Source: UMGS1590 sp963558655 (lineage in GTDB: Bacteria > Bacillota > Peptococcia > Peptococcales > Peptococcaceae). Taken from it: a stretch of 64,000 bases of DNA. Where the stretch lies: positions 62,001-126,000 of the forward strand of contig CAUWHJ010000001.1 in the NCBI GenBank assembly GCA_963558655.1. Reading direction: 5' to 3'. The notes below the pieces were generated by a model. That model was not told the DNA's origin and did no database searches. It saw nothing but the letters and a program-made list of their open reading frames with translations. Positions 50,599-58,984 of this stretch are shown here, piece by piece (position 1 is the first letter of the stretch; each line of letters begins with the position of its first letter). Made by a program: the position numbers and the translations under genes.

Positions 50599-51518
50599 TT
50601 GTGTTCACCTCGTTGACGGAGTTCCATATAATAATCTTCAAGAGAGCCTTGAACGCTCTGCATACCAAGAATGGTAATGGCGTTTTCAGAAGCGAGCTTG
50701 CTGTAAAAAGTGGCGGGGCGATGCGGATTCATAATACGCAGCTGGCGGTCTGGCATCACCTGGTAACGGTCGTCTGGGCAGGTGCGCTCTAAGAGGGCGG
50801 CGTAGCTGTCCACATCGGAGAGGGTGAGTGCGATGTAGTCGGCGCATTGCTCGTGCAGCGCATTGGCGGAAATTTCTTCCACCAGCTTGCCGTGGGAGAG
50901 AAAGCCATAGTGGGTGGCAATGTGCTCAAGCTCGGCGAGAATATGGCTGGAGAGCAAGATGGTCATGTTTTCTTCTTCGTTCAAATGCTGCAACAGCGTG
51001 CGGATTTCGATGATGCCGCTTGGGTCAAGCCCATTGATTGGCTCATCGAGAATGAGCAGTTGTGGCTTGCCAAGCAGGGCAATGGCCAAACCAAGGCGCT
51101 GACGCTGTCCCATGGAGAGGTTGCCGCATTTGCTGCGGCGTTTCTCTGTAATCCCAACGAGGGTGAGCATCTCTTCGGCACGGTTTTTATCTGTGATGCC
51201 ACGCTGAATGCTGTAATAGTGCAGCGTTTGAGCAACGGTCATTTTAGGAAAACAGCCGATGTCTTCAATCATGCAGCCGAGGTGCTTACGTGCCAGCCGC
51301 AGTGCTTTATCACCGCTTGTGCCCAAAAGGGAAAGTTCGCCGCTTGTGGCAAAGCTCTGACCAGCGAGCAATTTTAAGAGCGTTGATTTGCCGGCGCCGT
51401 TGTCGCCGACAAGACCGTAGATGGCACCTTTTGGCACATGGATGCTGACATGATCCAGCGCATGAAGTTTGCCATAAGTTTTGCAGAGCTGTGTGGTTTC
51501 AATGACGTTGGTATTCAT
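50595..51518 (-). CDS. ABC transporter ATP-binding protein (lantibiotic-immunity-like)
   Basis: The 307-residue protein has Walker A GDNGAGKST near residue 38, signature NLSMGQRQRLGLAIAL, Walker B LLILDEPINGLDP and switch SSHILAEL. The QRQRLGLAIALL and LDEPINGLDP patterns are typical of LanF/BcrA-type exporters. ATG 51518 follows GGAGGAAACCC. It energises the two permeases downstream. A hairpin and promoter precede it. Confidence 0.92.
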   Translation of the reverse strand: MNTNVIETTQLCKTYGKLHALDHVSIHVPKGAIYGLVGDNGAGKSTLLKLLAGQSFATSGELSLLGTSGDKALRLARKHLGCMIEDIGCFPKMTVAQTLHYYSIQRGITDKNRAEEMLTLVGITEKRRSKCGNLSMGQRQRLGLAIALLGKPQLLILDEPINGLDPSGIIEIRTLLQHLNEEENMTILLSSHILAELEHIATHYGFLSHGKLVEEISANALHEQCADYIALTLSDVDSYAALLERTCPDDRYQVMPDRQLRIMNPHRPATFYSKLASENAITILGMQSVQGSLEDYYMELRQRGEHK

Positions 51519-51534
51519 AAGGGTTTCCTCCAAT

Positions 51535-51582
51535 AAAAAATACGTTTGTCGGTGTGGGTTGTTCCTTACTGACAAACGTATT
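51535..51582 (-). terminator. Intrinsic terminator/attenuator upstream of the ABC ATPase
   Basis: AATACGTTTGTC (51571-51582 read on the minus strand) pairs perfectly with 51539-51550 around a 20-base loop, followed by TTTTTT. It lies between the regulator and ATPase genes. Confidence 0.7.
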
Positions 51583-51608
51583 GTACAATGCAAGTTATAA
51601 AAAAGTCA
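51580..51608 (-). promoter_or_regulatory. Candidate promoter of the ABC genes
   Basis: Minus-strand TGACTT (51603-51608), 17-base spacer, TACAAT (51580-51585). The start would fall inside the 5' arm of the terminator hairpin. Confidence 0.5.
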
Positions 51609-51669
51609 TAAAGGCGGCTTAAAGAAGTCCTAAATTCCTTCAAGAACTCGTAAGGTTTTGAGCAGATGC

Positions 51670-52353
51670 TTATTGCAGCTTAAAACCGATACCATAAACC
51701 GTCTGGATATAGTCGGCGTTGGGGTCGATGGCTTTGAGCTTTTTTCGGATGTTGGAAACGTGAACATTGACGGTGTTGTTTTCGCCATAATAGCCGCCGT
51801 GCCAGACTTGTTCATAGAGACTTTCGCGGGTGTAGACCTTTTCCGGCTGGCGCATCAACAGCTCGAGAATGTCAAACTCATGAGCGGTGAGCGCAACTTC
51901 CGTGCCGTTCAGCGTTACCTTACGCAGTGCTGGCGACAGCGAGAGCGCACGATGGGTGAGTGGACGCTCATTGTCGGCGTCTTTGCCGGCACGGCGTAGC
52001 GATGCTTCCACGCGTGCGAGCACTTCTTCTGGTGCGAAAGGCTTGGTGATGTAGTCATCGGCGCCGCATTTGAGCAACGTGACTTTGTCGGTGAGGGCAT
52101 TTTTTGCCGAGAGCACAATAACCGGTACATCGCTGGCATAGTCGCCGCGCAATTTTGCCAACACCTCTTCGCCGCTCATACCGGGCAACATCAAATCAAG
52201 CAAAATCAGGTCTGGCGTTTCCCGCTCCAGCCGCAGCACGGCTTCGCTGCCGGAAAACACCTGTGTAACCTGGTAGTCGGCGCCGTGTAAAATGCGCGCC
52301 AAAAGCTGGTTGATGTCGGCGTCGTCTTCAACGACCATGATCGTGTAGTTCAT
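51670..52353 (-). CDS. OmpR-family response regulator
   Basis: The 227-residue protein has a receiver domain (acidic EDD at 9-11, phospho-acceptor Asp53 in LLDLMLPG, Lys in TKPFAPEE) and a C-terminal winged helix (VALTAHEFDILELLMRQPEK, NVHVSNIRKKL). Its partner is most probably the kinase four genes downstream. AGGGAGGCATTTTC precedes the ATG. It probably induces the ABC genes. Confidence 0.95.
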   Translation of the reverse strand: MNYTIMVVEDDADINQLLARILHGADYQVTQVFSGSEAVLRLERETPDLILLDLMLPGMSGEEVLAKLRGDYASDVPVIVLSAKNALTDKVTLLKCGADDYITKPFAPEEVLARVEASLRRAGKDADNERPLTHRALSLSPALRKVTLNGTEVALTAHEFDILELLMRQPEKVYTRESLYEQVWHGGYYGENNTVNVHVSNIRKKLKAIDPNADYIQTVYGIGFKLQ

Positions 52354-52385
52354 GAAAATGCCTCCCTAAATTTTTCGTTGGCTTC

Positions 52386-52414
52386 ATTATAAGTTGTTTA
52401 GCAAAGGATGACAA
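52386..52414 (-). promoter_or_regulatory. Promoter of the response-regulator operon
   Basis: Minus-strand TTGTCA (52409-52414), 17-base spacer, TATAAT (52386-52391). Confidence 0.75.
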
Positions 52415-52437
52415 CAACCTTTCTTTTGCGCTACAAT
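52408..52437 (+). promoter_or_regulatory. Promoter of the BilS-like gene
   Basis: ATGACA (52408-52413), 18-base spacer, TACAAT (52432-52437); its -35 overlaps that of the divergent operon. Confidence 0.5.
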
Positions 52438-52478
52438 AAAGATATGGGACGATGAAAGATTTTGAAAGGAGAACCACC

Positions 52479-52979
52479 ATGACCTATTCTATTGTTTATG
52501 CCAGCCAAACCGGCAATACAAAAATGCTTGCTGAAGCTTTGCGCGATGCACTGCCAGCGGCTGATTGTCTTTATTTTGGTACGCCAGATGCCAGCGCTTT
52601 AGCGGCAGAACGCATCTATATCGGTTTCTGGACCGACAAAGGCAGCGCCGATGCTATTACCTCTGAATTTCTTTCAAGCCTTACCACACAGGACGTTTTT
52701 CTATTTGGCACATGTGGTTTTGGCGGCGATGCTACGTATTTTTCACGCATTCTAGACAATGTGAGTGCTAAAATACCACAGGGCGTACACCTTTGTGGAC
52801 GCTATATGTGTCAGGGCAAAATGCCGCAGAGCGTTCGTGACCGTTACGAACGTCTTGCAGCCGACGACCCGCAAAAAGCACCACAGATGGCCAATATGAT
52901 TGCCAATTTTGATGCCGCGCTGAGTCACCCGAATGATGCAGACGTGCAGGGGTTGCTGGATGTTGTATGTGCTCTTTGA
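52479..52979 (+). CDS. Flavodoxin-family protein (BilS-like)
   Basis: The 166-residue protein has the flavodoxin P-loop YASQTGNTKMLAEAL, FGTCGFGG as the 50s/90s loop, and MCQGKMPQSVRDRYER. These segments resemble BilS, the flavodoxin companion of bilirubin reductase in gut Clostridia, but no bilR gene is adjacent, so substrate assignment is open. FMN binding is near-certain. ATG 52479 after GAAAGGAGAACC. Confidence 0.8.
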   Translation: MTYSIVYASQTGNTKMLAEALRDALPAADCLYFGTPDASALAAERIYIGFWTDKGSADAITSEFLSSLTTQDVFLFGTCGFGGDATYFSRILDNVSAKIPQGVHLCGRYMCQGKMPQSVRDRYERLAADDPQKAPQMANMIANFDAALSHPNDADVQGLLDVVCAL

Positions 52980-53002
52980 AAGGCGATGGGGGCGTTGGAA
53001 AA

Positions 53003-53794
53003 ATGAAAAACGCGCTTACCACGTTGCTCAAAGTGGTGATATTCTTTGTAGGCTGGGCAATTTTGGCGACGGTGCTGCCGATTTCGGAAAGCAGCAATCC
53101 GGCTGTGTGGCGTTTTGTGGCAGAACTGATGCCTTTTCTGGCCGTGGTGCTTTGCACGTTGGTTGGCTGGCTGATTGAAGGGCGTCAGTTAAAGATTGTA
53201 GGAGGGATAACTAAAAGCGCTGTTGGCATGGGTCTGCTTGCAGGTTTTTGCTGGATAGGTTCTGCGGTGGGGATTCTCCTTTTGACAGGACATATGACCA
53301 TTGACGCTGGTCCGCAGGCAGTGTCCATGCTCTGGTTGTGGTTTTTAGCGCTCTTTTTCAACACGCTCATGCAGGAACTCTTGGTGCGCGGTTATCTTTA
53401 TCGCTTGCTTCAACGCCGTGCCAATACTGTGCTGGCAGCGCTCATAACGACCGCACTCTTTCTGTTTTGCCACGGTGGCGCACTGGAAGCAGGCTGGCTG
53501 CCATGCGCCAACATCGTACTCATGAGCCTCTTTATGACCGCCGTGCTTGAAGCCACAGGCAGCCTTGTGGCACCGGTGCTCATGCACTTTCTCTGGAACA
53601 GCATTGGCGGCATTGTGTTGGGTGGCGTTTCTCTTGCTGAAGATTATCCGCATCTTTATGCTATCACCATGCACGGCAATCCACTGCTCTCAGGCGGTGT
53701 TTTTAAGATCGAAGGCAGCGCTGTTGTGCTTGTGCTGAACGCACTCTTCTTTGTCGGTTTCGCTGTTTTGGCATGGCGGCGCGTAAGAAAATAA
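53003..53794 (+). CDS. CPBP-family intramembrane metalloprotease-like protein
   Basis: The 263-residue protein has about seven spans. The CPBP motifs are NTLMQELLVRGYLYRLL, LFLFCHGGAL (F-x-x-x-H) and MHFLWNSIGG (H-x-x-x-N). The first Glu of the usual EExxxR is Gln here (QELLVR). Many CPBP proteins are self-immunity proteins or prenyl-protein proteases. The ATG at 53003 is chosen; it begins 23 bases after the flavodoxin stop. Terminator follows. Confidence 0.82.
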   Translation: MKNALTTLLKVVIFFVGWAILATVLPISESSNPAVWRFVAELMPFLAVVLCTLVGWLIEGRQLKIVGGITKSAVGMGLLAGFCWIGSAVGILLLTGHMTIDAGPQAVSMLWLWFLALFFNTLMQELLVRGYLYRLLQRRANTVLAALITTALFLFCHGGALEAGWLPCANIVLMSLFMTAVLEATGSLVAPVLMHFLWNSIGGIVLGGVSLAEDYPHLYAITMHGNPLLSGGVFKIEGSAVVLVLNALFFVGFAVLAWRRVRK

Positions 53795-53803
53795 AATGAG
53801 AAT

Positions 53804-53836
53804 AGGACGTCCAAGAGCTAGGACGTCCTGTTTTTT
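53804..53836 (+). terminator. Intrinsic terminator after the CPBP-like gene
   Basis: AGGACGTCC and GGACGTCCT around an 8-base loop, followed by TTTTTT. Confidence 0.75.
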
Positions 53837-53887
53837 GTTTGGACACTATGGTAAAATAAAGATAAAGTATAAACGGAGGTGAATATC

Positions 53888-53905
53888 ATGTGGATGCAAG
53901 CATAA
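53888..53905 (+). other. Five-codon ORF with strong ribosome site (possible leader peptide)
   Basis: ATG at 53888 encodes M-W-M-Q-A then TAA; ACGGAGGTGAATATC gives it an excellent ribosome site. It lies 58 bases before the hydrolase gene's own AAGGAGGTC. It may be a leader peptide, a relic, or chance. Confidence 0.3.
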
Positions 53906-53962
53906 CGGTGCAGGCAGCAATGGCTGACCTGCTGTTTTCGTTCATGAGATAAGGAGGTCATC

Positions 53963-54715
53963 ATGTCTTATTTTGCCTATCAAGGAAAGAATGTGTATTA
54001 TACGATGGACGGTTTGGGGTTGCCATGCCTTTTTCTGCATGGGAACACGGCGTCATCAATGATGTTTGAATTGCTTTTGCCGCTTTATACAGACGATTTA
54101 CAGGTGATTCGTATGGATTTTCTCGGCAATGGTCGCTCTGAGCGGGTGCCGCAGTTTCCGGAAAATCTTTGGATAGACCAAGGTCATCAGGTGGTGGCGC
54201 TGGCAGAGACGCTGGGTTTTGACCAGCTCGCTCTTGTAGGCACAAGCGGTGGGGCGTATGCAGCGATCAATGCGGCGTTATTGCGTCCGGATCTGTTTAG
54301 CCGTGTTGTTGCCGACAGTTTCGATGGCAGCCGTTTGGCGCCGGGTTTTGCAAAGGCGCTTGTTGCTGAGCGGACAGTGGCTAAGGCTGATGAAGCGGCG
54401 CGTGGATTCTATGCGTGGAACCAGGGAGACGATTGGGAAACAGTTGTTGACAAGGACACCGCAGCGCTTGTGGCATTGGCAGAAAGTGGCGCGCCGCTTT
54501 TTGTCCAACCGATTGAGACCATTCAAGTGCCGCTTCTTATTACGGTAAGCCGCACCGATGAAATGCTTGCAAACGATATGGCAGCAGAATGTCAAACTCT
54601 AGCGAGCCTTAATCAACATATTCAGTATAAAATTTACGAAGAAGGCGGTCATCCTCTCATTGCTTCAAAGGCAGAGGAGATTGCTGGCGATGTGAAGGCG
54701 TTTTTATTGAAATGA
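53963..54715 (+). CDS. Alpha/beta hydrolase
   Basis: The 250-residue protein has the oxyanion HGNTASSM segment, nucleophile elbow GTSGGAYAAI (Ser), an Asp region RTDEM and C-terminal His in GGHPLIAS. Similar to prolyl-iminopeptidase/esterase types; substrate unknown. AAGGAGGTCATC precedes the ATG. Terminator follows. Confidence 0.87.
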   Translation: MSYFAYQGKNVYYTMDGLGLPCLFLHGNTASSMMFELLLPLYTDDLQVIRMDFLGNGRSERVPQFPENLWIDQGHQVVALAETLGFDQLALVGTSGGAYAAINAALLRPDLFSRVVADSFDGSRLAPGFAKALVAERTVAKADEAARGFYAWNQGDDWETVVDKDTAALVALAESGAPLFVQPIETIQVPLLITVSRTDEMLANDMAAECQTLASLNQHIQYKIYEEGGHPLIASKAEEIAGDVKAFLLK

Positions 54716-54725
54716 GATAAAAATA

Positions 54726-54771
54726 GGGCAGCCGTACAAACGATTTTCGTTTGTACGGCTGCCCGTTTTTT
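54726..54771. terminator. Bidirectional intrinsic terminator
   Basis: A 17-base stem (GGGCAGCCGTACAAACG) with a short loop and flanking T/A runs, between the hydrolase and yitT genes. Confidence 0.9.
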
Positions 54772-54798
54772 GTGAGATTAAAGAAAGGATGTAAAAAA

Positions 54799-55683
54799 TT
54801 AGAGTACGCGCATTTCAAAGTTTCCGACAACGTCAATATCCTCGCTGACGACCAGGAAGGCGTCAGGGTCGTGCTTTTTCACGGCACGGCGCAAGGAGAG
54901 GTATTCTCTTTTGGAGACGACGGTGAGGAAAATGTTGGTCGCTTCGTTGGTGTAGCCACCGCGACCGTCCCAACGGGTGACACCGCGGCCGACGGTTTTG
55001 AAAACGAGGTCGGCGATGCCTTCACGTTTGGAGATGATGATGACACTCATCATGATGTTCTGGAAGTGCGTTTTGTCCAGAAACAGGTTGGTACAAATGG
55101 AGTAGATGAGTGAGTAGACAACGGTGGAGAGGTTGAAGAAAATCAGGCAGCAGCCATACACGAAGATGTTGATGGCAATGGAAAGTTTGCCAACGCTGAT
55201 GCTTGGGCGTTTTTTTGCGAAATAGACGCCTAAAATTTCTTCGCCACCGCCGCAGCCGCCGGCGAGAAGCGTCATGCCGGCGCCGACACCGCTGATGACG
55301 CCACCGATGAGGCAGCAGGTCAGGGTGTCTGGAATGATTGGTGTCTCAGGCGAGACGATGATGGTTAAAAACAGGGTGTAGCAACCAACGGCAAACAGGG
55401 TTTTGACGAAAAATGGCTTACCCATGGAGTGATAGGAGAGCAGAAACAGCGGTACGTTAATCAGCATATAGACAATGCCGGCAACGTCGATGTTTTGCAC
55501 ATCAATGCCTACCACAATCAAGACCTGGCGCACGAGCTGTGCAACCCCAAGCATACCGCCGCTGTAAAGCGCCATCGGAACGATCAGCAGGTTCATTGCG
55601 GCGGAGAAGAGCAGCGAACCAAAGAGGATCAGCCCTGCTGAGCGTAAGTCAAGATAATCGGAAATCTTCAATTTCTGTGTCAT
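54799..55683 (-). CDS. YitT-family membrane protein
   Basis: The 294-residue protein has about five to six spans in two DUF161 units (AMNLLIVPMALYSGGMLGVAQ; GVGAGMTLLAGGCGGGEEIL) and a cytoplasmic C-terminal DUF2179 domain (HFQNIMMSVIIISKREGIAD, GGYTNEATNIFLTVVSKREY). Widespread in Firmicutes; function unclear. GGAGGTTTTTC precedes the ATG. The next gene upstream is the Opu operon. Confidence 0.9.
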   Translation of the reverse strand: MTQKLKISDYLDLRSAGLILFGSLLFSAAMNLLIVPMALYSGGMLGVAQLVRQVLIVVGIDVQNIDVAGIVYMLINVPLFLLSYHSMGKPFFVKTLFAVGCYTLFLTIIVSPETPIIPDTLTCCLIGGVISGVGAGMTLLAGGCGGGEEILGVYFAKKRPSISVGKLSIAINIFVYGCCLIFFNLSTVVYSLIYSICTNLFLDKTHFQNIMMSVIIISKREGIADLVFKTVGRGVTRWDGRGGYTNEATNIFLTVVSKREYLSLRRAVKKHDPDAFLVVSEDIDVVGNFEMRVL

Positions 55684-55756
55684 GAAAAACCTCCTATTAT
55701 AATTACAGGGTGATGGCGCTTAGCGGTTTGAAAAAGACAAGTGTTTGGTCAGGCGA

Positions 55757-57331
55757 TTAAATGAGGCCCTTTTCTTCGAGGAAGTCGTGGGCGACTTGTT
55801 GTGGGGTCTGGCCGTCGATGTCGACTTTGTAGTTCATCTGAGCCACTTCTTCAGTGGTCAGCGCGCCATCGAGAAGCGAGAGCACGTCTTCGAGTTCTGG
55901 GTAGCGCTCGATGACGTCAGAACGATAGATGTTGATGGCCTGATAAGGAGGGAAGAACTGAAGGTCGTCTTCAAGTGGAATGAGCCCTTCCTTAATCAAA
56001 AGACCATCGGTTTCGTAGGCGTCGGTAACGTCTACATCACCGGATTTGAGCGCTTGATAACGGATGTTACCTTCCAGACCGGTGACTTCTTTGAAGTGTG
56101 CGCCAAGTTCGCTTTCAAACTTTGGCAGCAAGTCTTCACGTTCGGTGAAGGCGGTGGTGCAACCGAGGCGCAGGTTTGGTGCCTGCTCAACGAGCTGGGA
56201 AAGTTTGGTTAAACCATATTTTTCGCTGACGCTCTTTGGTACGGCGAACACATAAGTGTTGCTGGAACCGAGTGGTTCGGAAACAACAGCATCGTATTCG
56301 TCTTTCATGCCTTTTTTGACGTCTTTATAAACAGCGTCAGGATCGGTGTTCATCGGCAGTTTAAGGACGTTTGGCGCAATAACGCCGGTGTAGTCGGTGT
56401 ACATATCGATGTCACCGCTGTCAAGCGCAGCGTTGGCGATCATGGTGCCGTTGAGGTTGAATTTTTCTTCAACCGGAATGTCGGTTTTGGCTTGAATGAG
56501 GTCGCTGTAAAGATAACCGAAGATGAGGGCTTCGGTGAAGTTTTCAGCGCCGATGACGAGTTTGTCGTCATTCTTAGCCAGACTCTGCGCCACAGAAGCG
56601 CCGGCTGGCACGATGAGAATGACAGCGCACAGTGCCAGTGCGATGCCACTGCGGAAGAGACGTTTTTTGCGTGGCAGATAAACGATTTGTTCTGCCGGTT
56701 TGAGCCCTTCCGGTGTCAGCGCTTTTTCTACCTTGCCGAGTACGAAGTCAACAACAAGTGCCAAGAGGCAGGCAGGGATAGCACCCAAAAGAACGAGGTT
56801 GGCATCGTTGGCGTTAAGACCAAGGTTAATCATCCAACCAAGACCACCGGCACCGGCAAAAGCGGCGATGGTGACAGTACCAACAGCGGTAACAGCAGAA
56901 ATGCGGATACCAGCCATGATGAATGGCAACGCCTGTGGCAGCTGAATTTTAAGAAGCTGCTGCGATTTGGAAAGCCCAATGCCGTTGGCAGCTTCAAGCA
57001 GTCTTGGGTCGATGCTTGTGATACCGGTGAAGGTATTTTTAATAATTGGTAGGAGGGCGTAAGTAACAACCATGATGATGGCTGGTTTTTGCCCAATGCC
57101 GACAAATGGTACGAGGAAAGCCAGAAGCCCAATGCTTGGGATTGACTGCATGAGGTTGGCAATGCCGATGATGATCGACGCAGCTTTCTTGTTCTTAGTA
57201 ATGAGGATACCGATTGGTACACCCACCAAGAGGGAAGCCAATACGGCCAACGAGGTCATTTCCATGTGTTCGACAAAGAGGTTGCCGAGTTCAGCATGGC
57301 GTTCAATCAGAGTTTGTAAAAATGCGTCCAT
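55757..57331 (-). CDS. Osmoprotectant-type ABC transporter permease fused to substrate-binding protein
   Basis: The first ~215 residues are an OpuCB/BB-type permease (five to six spans, EAA motif GIGLSKSQQLLKIQLPQALP). After a linker span, residues ~255-524 are a periplasmic-type binding protein (VIGAENFTEALIFGYLY, MYTDYTG, DAYETDGLL), as in OpuCC. Such fused proteins transport choline, betaine, carnitine or, in some species, ergothioneine; the ligand is not determinable here. It starts 2 bases after the ATPase stop. Confidence 0.9.
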   Translation of the reverse strand: MDAFLQTLIERHAELGNLFVEHMEMTSLAVLASLLVGVPIGILITKNKKAASIIIGIANLMQSIPSIGLLAFLVPFVGIGQKPAIIMVVTYALLPIIKNTFTGITSIDPRLLEAANGIGLSKSQQLLKIQLPQALPFIMAGIRISAVTAVGTVTIAAFAGAGGLGWMINLGLNANDANLVLLGAIPACLLALVVDFVLGKVEKALTPEGLKPAEQIVYLPRKKRLFRSGIALALCAVILIVPAGASVAQSLAKNDDKLVIGAENFTEALIFGYLYSDLIQAKTDIPVEEKFNLNGTMIANAALDSGDIDMYTDYTGVIAPNVLKLPMNTDPDAVYKDVKKGMKDEYDAVVSEPLGSSNTYVFAVPKSVSEKYGLTKLSQLVEQAPNLRLGCTTAFTEREDLLPKFESELGAHFKEVTGLEGNIRYQALKSGDVDVTDAYETDGLLIKEGLIPLEDDLQFFPPYQAINIYRSDVIERYPELEDVLSLLDGALTTEEVAQMNYKVDIDGQTPQQVAHDFLEEKGLI

Positions 57332-57333
57332 GT

Positions 57334-58476
57334 TTATTCAGCCTCCGAATCTTCAGCGTTCGCACTGCGATAACGCTTACTGAGCGTCACGAGAAGGATA
57401 CTCTTTGTGAGGAAGCCTTTAAGCTCGTGCGCGTGATTGACGACAGGAATAATACCGCTGACGTTGTAGTCGATGGTGTCGATGATCTCCTGAAGACTGG
57501 TGTCTTCATAGACATAGGTGTAGTCGGTGGAGATGAAATCTGCCAGTGAAGCGGAATAGTTTTGGAACTGCTGCAAGTTTTCCAACCAAACAATCCCTTC
57601 CAGCTTTTTGTTGTTGCCGCTGGTAACAAGAACGCTGTCGACGAGGTTGTGTTTCATAATTTGCAGCGCCTGCAAAACGGTGCGGTCTTTAGCAATCGAC
57701 ACCGGACGCTTTTTCATGATGTCGCGAGCGTTGATGTATGCTGGGTTGCCCCAGAGACGGTTTTTGCCGACGAATTCTTCAACATAGCTGTTGGCTGGAT
57801 GTTTGAGAATTTCTTCCGGCTTGTCAAATTGAGCAATTTTGCCGTTTTGAATGATGCAGATACGGTCTGCCATTTTGACGGCTTCATCCATGTCGTGGGT
57901 GACAAAAACGATGGTCTTTTTGAACTGCTTTTGCAGTTTAACGACTTCGTTTTGCAGTTCGGCGCGCGTGACAGGGTCTAAAGCCGAGAACGGTTCATCC
58001 ATGAGGATGATGTCTGGGTCTGCGGCAAAGGCGCGAGCCACACCAACGCGCTGTTTTTGCCCGCCAGAGAGCTGGCAAGGATAGCTGTTCATGAACACCC
58101 CAGGTTCGAGGTTGACCATGTTCAGCAGAGTGGTGATGCGCTCTTGAAGTTTTTCTGGCGGTGTGCCAGTGATTTTTAATAAGAGCGCAATGTTTTCGGC
58201 AACAGTCAGATGTGGGAAAAGCCCACCATCTTGAATGACGTAACCGATGCTGCGACGCAGCGTGTTGTCAGGGATGTCACGAATGGATTTACCATCAATG
58301 AGAATGTCTCCGGAACTGAGTGGGTTGAGTTTGTTGATACTTTTCAGCAGCGTGGTTTTACCGCCGCCGGAAGAACCAATCAAAACGACAAACTCGCCGC
58401 TCTCGATGGTCATATTGATATCGAAGAGGACGGTTTTATCCTTGTACCCAACGGAGACGTTTTGAAACGCAATCAT
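57334..58476 (-). CDS. Osmoprotectant-type ABC transporter ATPase
   Basis: The 380-residue protein has Walker A GSSGGGKTT near residue 35, Q-loop VIQDGGLFPHL, signature LSGGQKQRVGVARA, Walker B IILMDEPFSALDP and the C-terminal pair of CBS domains (ARDIMKKRPVSIAKDRTVLQ onwards) typical of OpuCA. ATG 58476 with AAAGGAGGAACG. It is paired with the fused permease-binding protein. Confidence 0.92.
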   Translation of the reverse strand: MIAFQNVSVGYKDKTVLFDINMTIESGEFVVLIGSSGGGKTTLLKSINKLNPLSSGDILIDGKSIRDIPDNTLRRSIGYVIQDGGLFPHLTVAENIALLLKITGTPPEKLQERITTLLNMVNLEPGVFMNSYPCQLSGGQKQRVGVARAFAADPDIILMDEPFSALDPVTRAELQNEVVKLQKQFKKTIVFVTHDMDEAVKMADRICIIQNGKIAQFDKPEEILKHPANSYVEEFVGKNRLWGNPAYINARDIMKKRPVSIAKDRTVLQALQIMKHNLVDSVLVTSGNNKKLEGIVWLENLQQFQNYSASLADFISTDYTYVYEDTSLQEIIDTIDYNVSGIIPVVNHAHELKGFLTKSILLVTLSKRYRSANAEDSEAE

Positions 58477-58702
58477 GTTGTCGTTCCTCCTTTTTAGATT
58501 GCCCACATTGTAACAGGATTGAGATAAAAAAGGTCTTAATTTCTAAGGCGGTGGTATTAAGAATGTATTAAAAATGCAAAAGTGGCAACGCAAAAGAGGA
58601 CGGCGCACATTTCCCGTGGCGACACGCACAAAATGAGCGCGCAGTCACGGGCAAATGCCAGCGGTAATCGCCAATAATTTCGCGCGCACGGCTTACAACT
58701 GC

Positions 58703-58731
58703 TTGACTTTACGGAGCAGGAACTATACAAT
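58703..58731 (+). promoter_or_regulatory. Promoter of the T-box operon
   Basis: TTGACT (58703-58708), 17-base spacer, TACAAT (58726-58731). Confidence 0.8.
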
Positions 58732-58962
58732 GGTACTAGCTATGAAAGGGCTTGTCAGTGATGTTTTTGTGCAGAGAACCGGTGGGTGGTGCAAACCGGA
58801 GAGAAGCAGCTGATTGTCCACCCTGGAGCGTTGGTGTAATGGCCACGGCAGACAGCCGTTATCTGTCACAAAGTGATGGACGTATGTGTTCTTTAGGGCA
58901 ACGTTCATAAACTGGGTGGTACCGCGGAACAATCCGTCCCTCTTGGCAGGGACGGTTTTTTT
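58732..58962 (+). promoter_or_regulatory. T-box leader, serine-specific (TCC specifier)
   Basis: The T-box core GGTGGTACCGCG at 58915-58926, stem I with CCGG...CCGG arms, and a candidate specifier TCC (58817-58819) in the expected GTCCACCCTGGAG context point to tRNA-Ser control. The competing terminator is CCGTCCCT...AGGGACGG (58934-58955) with T-run. The 58477-58731 region before it shows no other gene. Confidence 0.93.
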
Positions 58963-58984
58963 ATTTTAGAAGGGAGGAATGTGC

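Noticed and set aside
47475..51518. The three small ORFs as lantibiotic precursor peptides
   Set aside because: They are hydrophobic spans without a leader/core with clustered Cys and Ser/Thr, and no modification enzymes are nearby.
58540..58702. A gene or hairpin-based RNA between the Opu operon and the T-box promoter
   Set aside because: Only a CCCGTG...CACGGG inverted repeat without a T-run and no open frame with a ribosome site.
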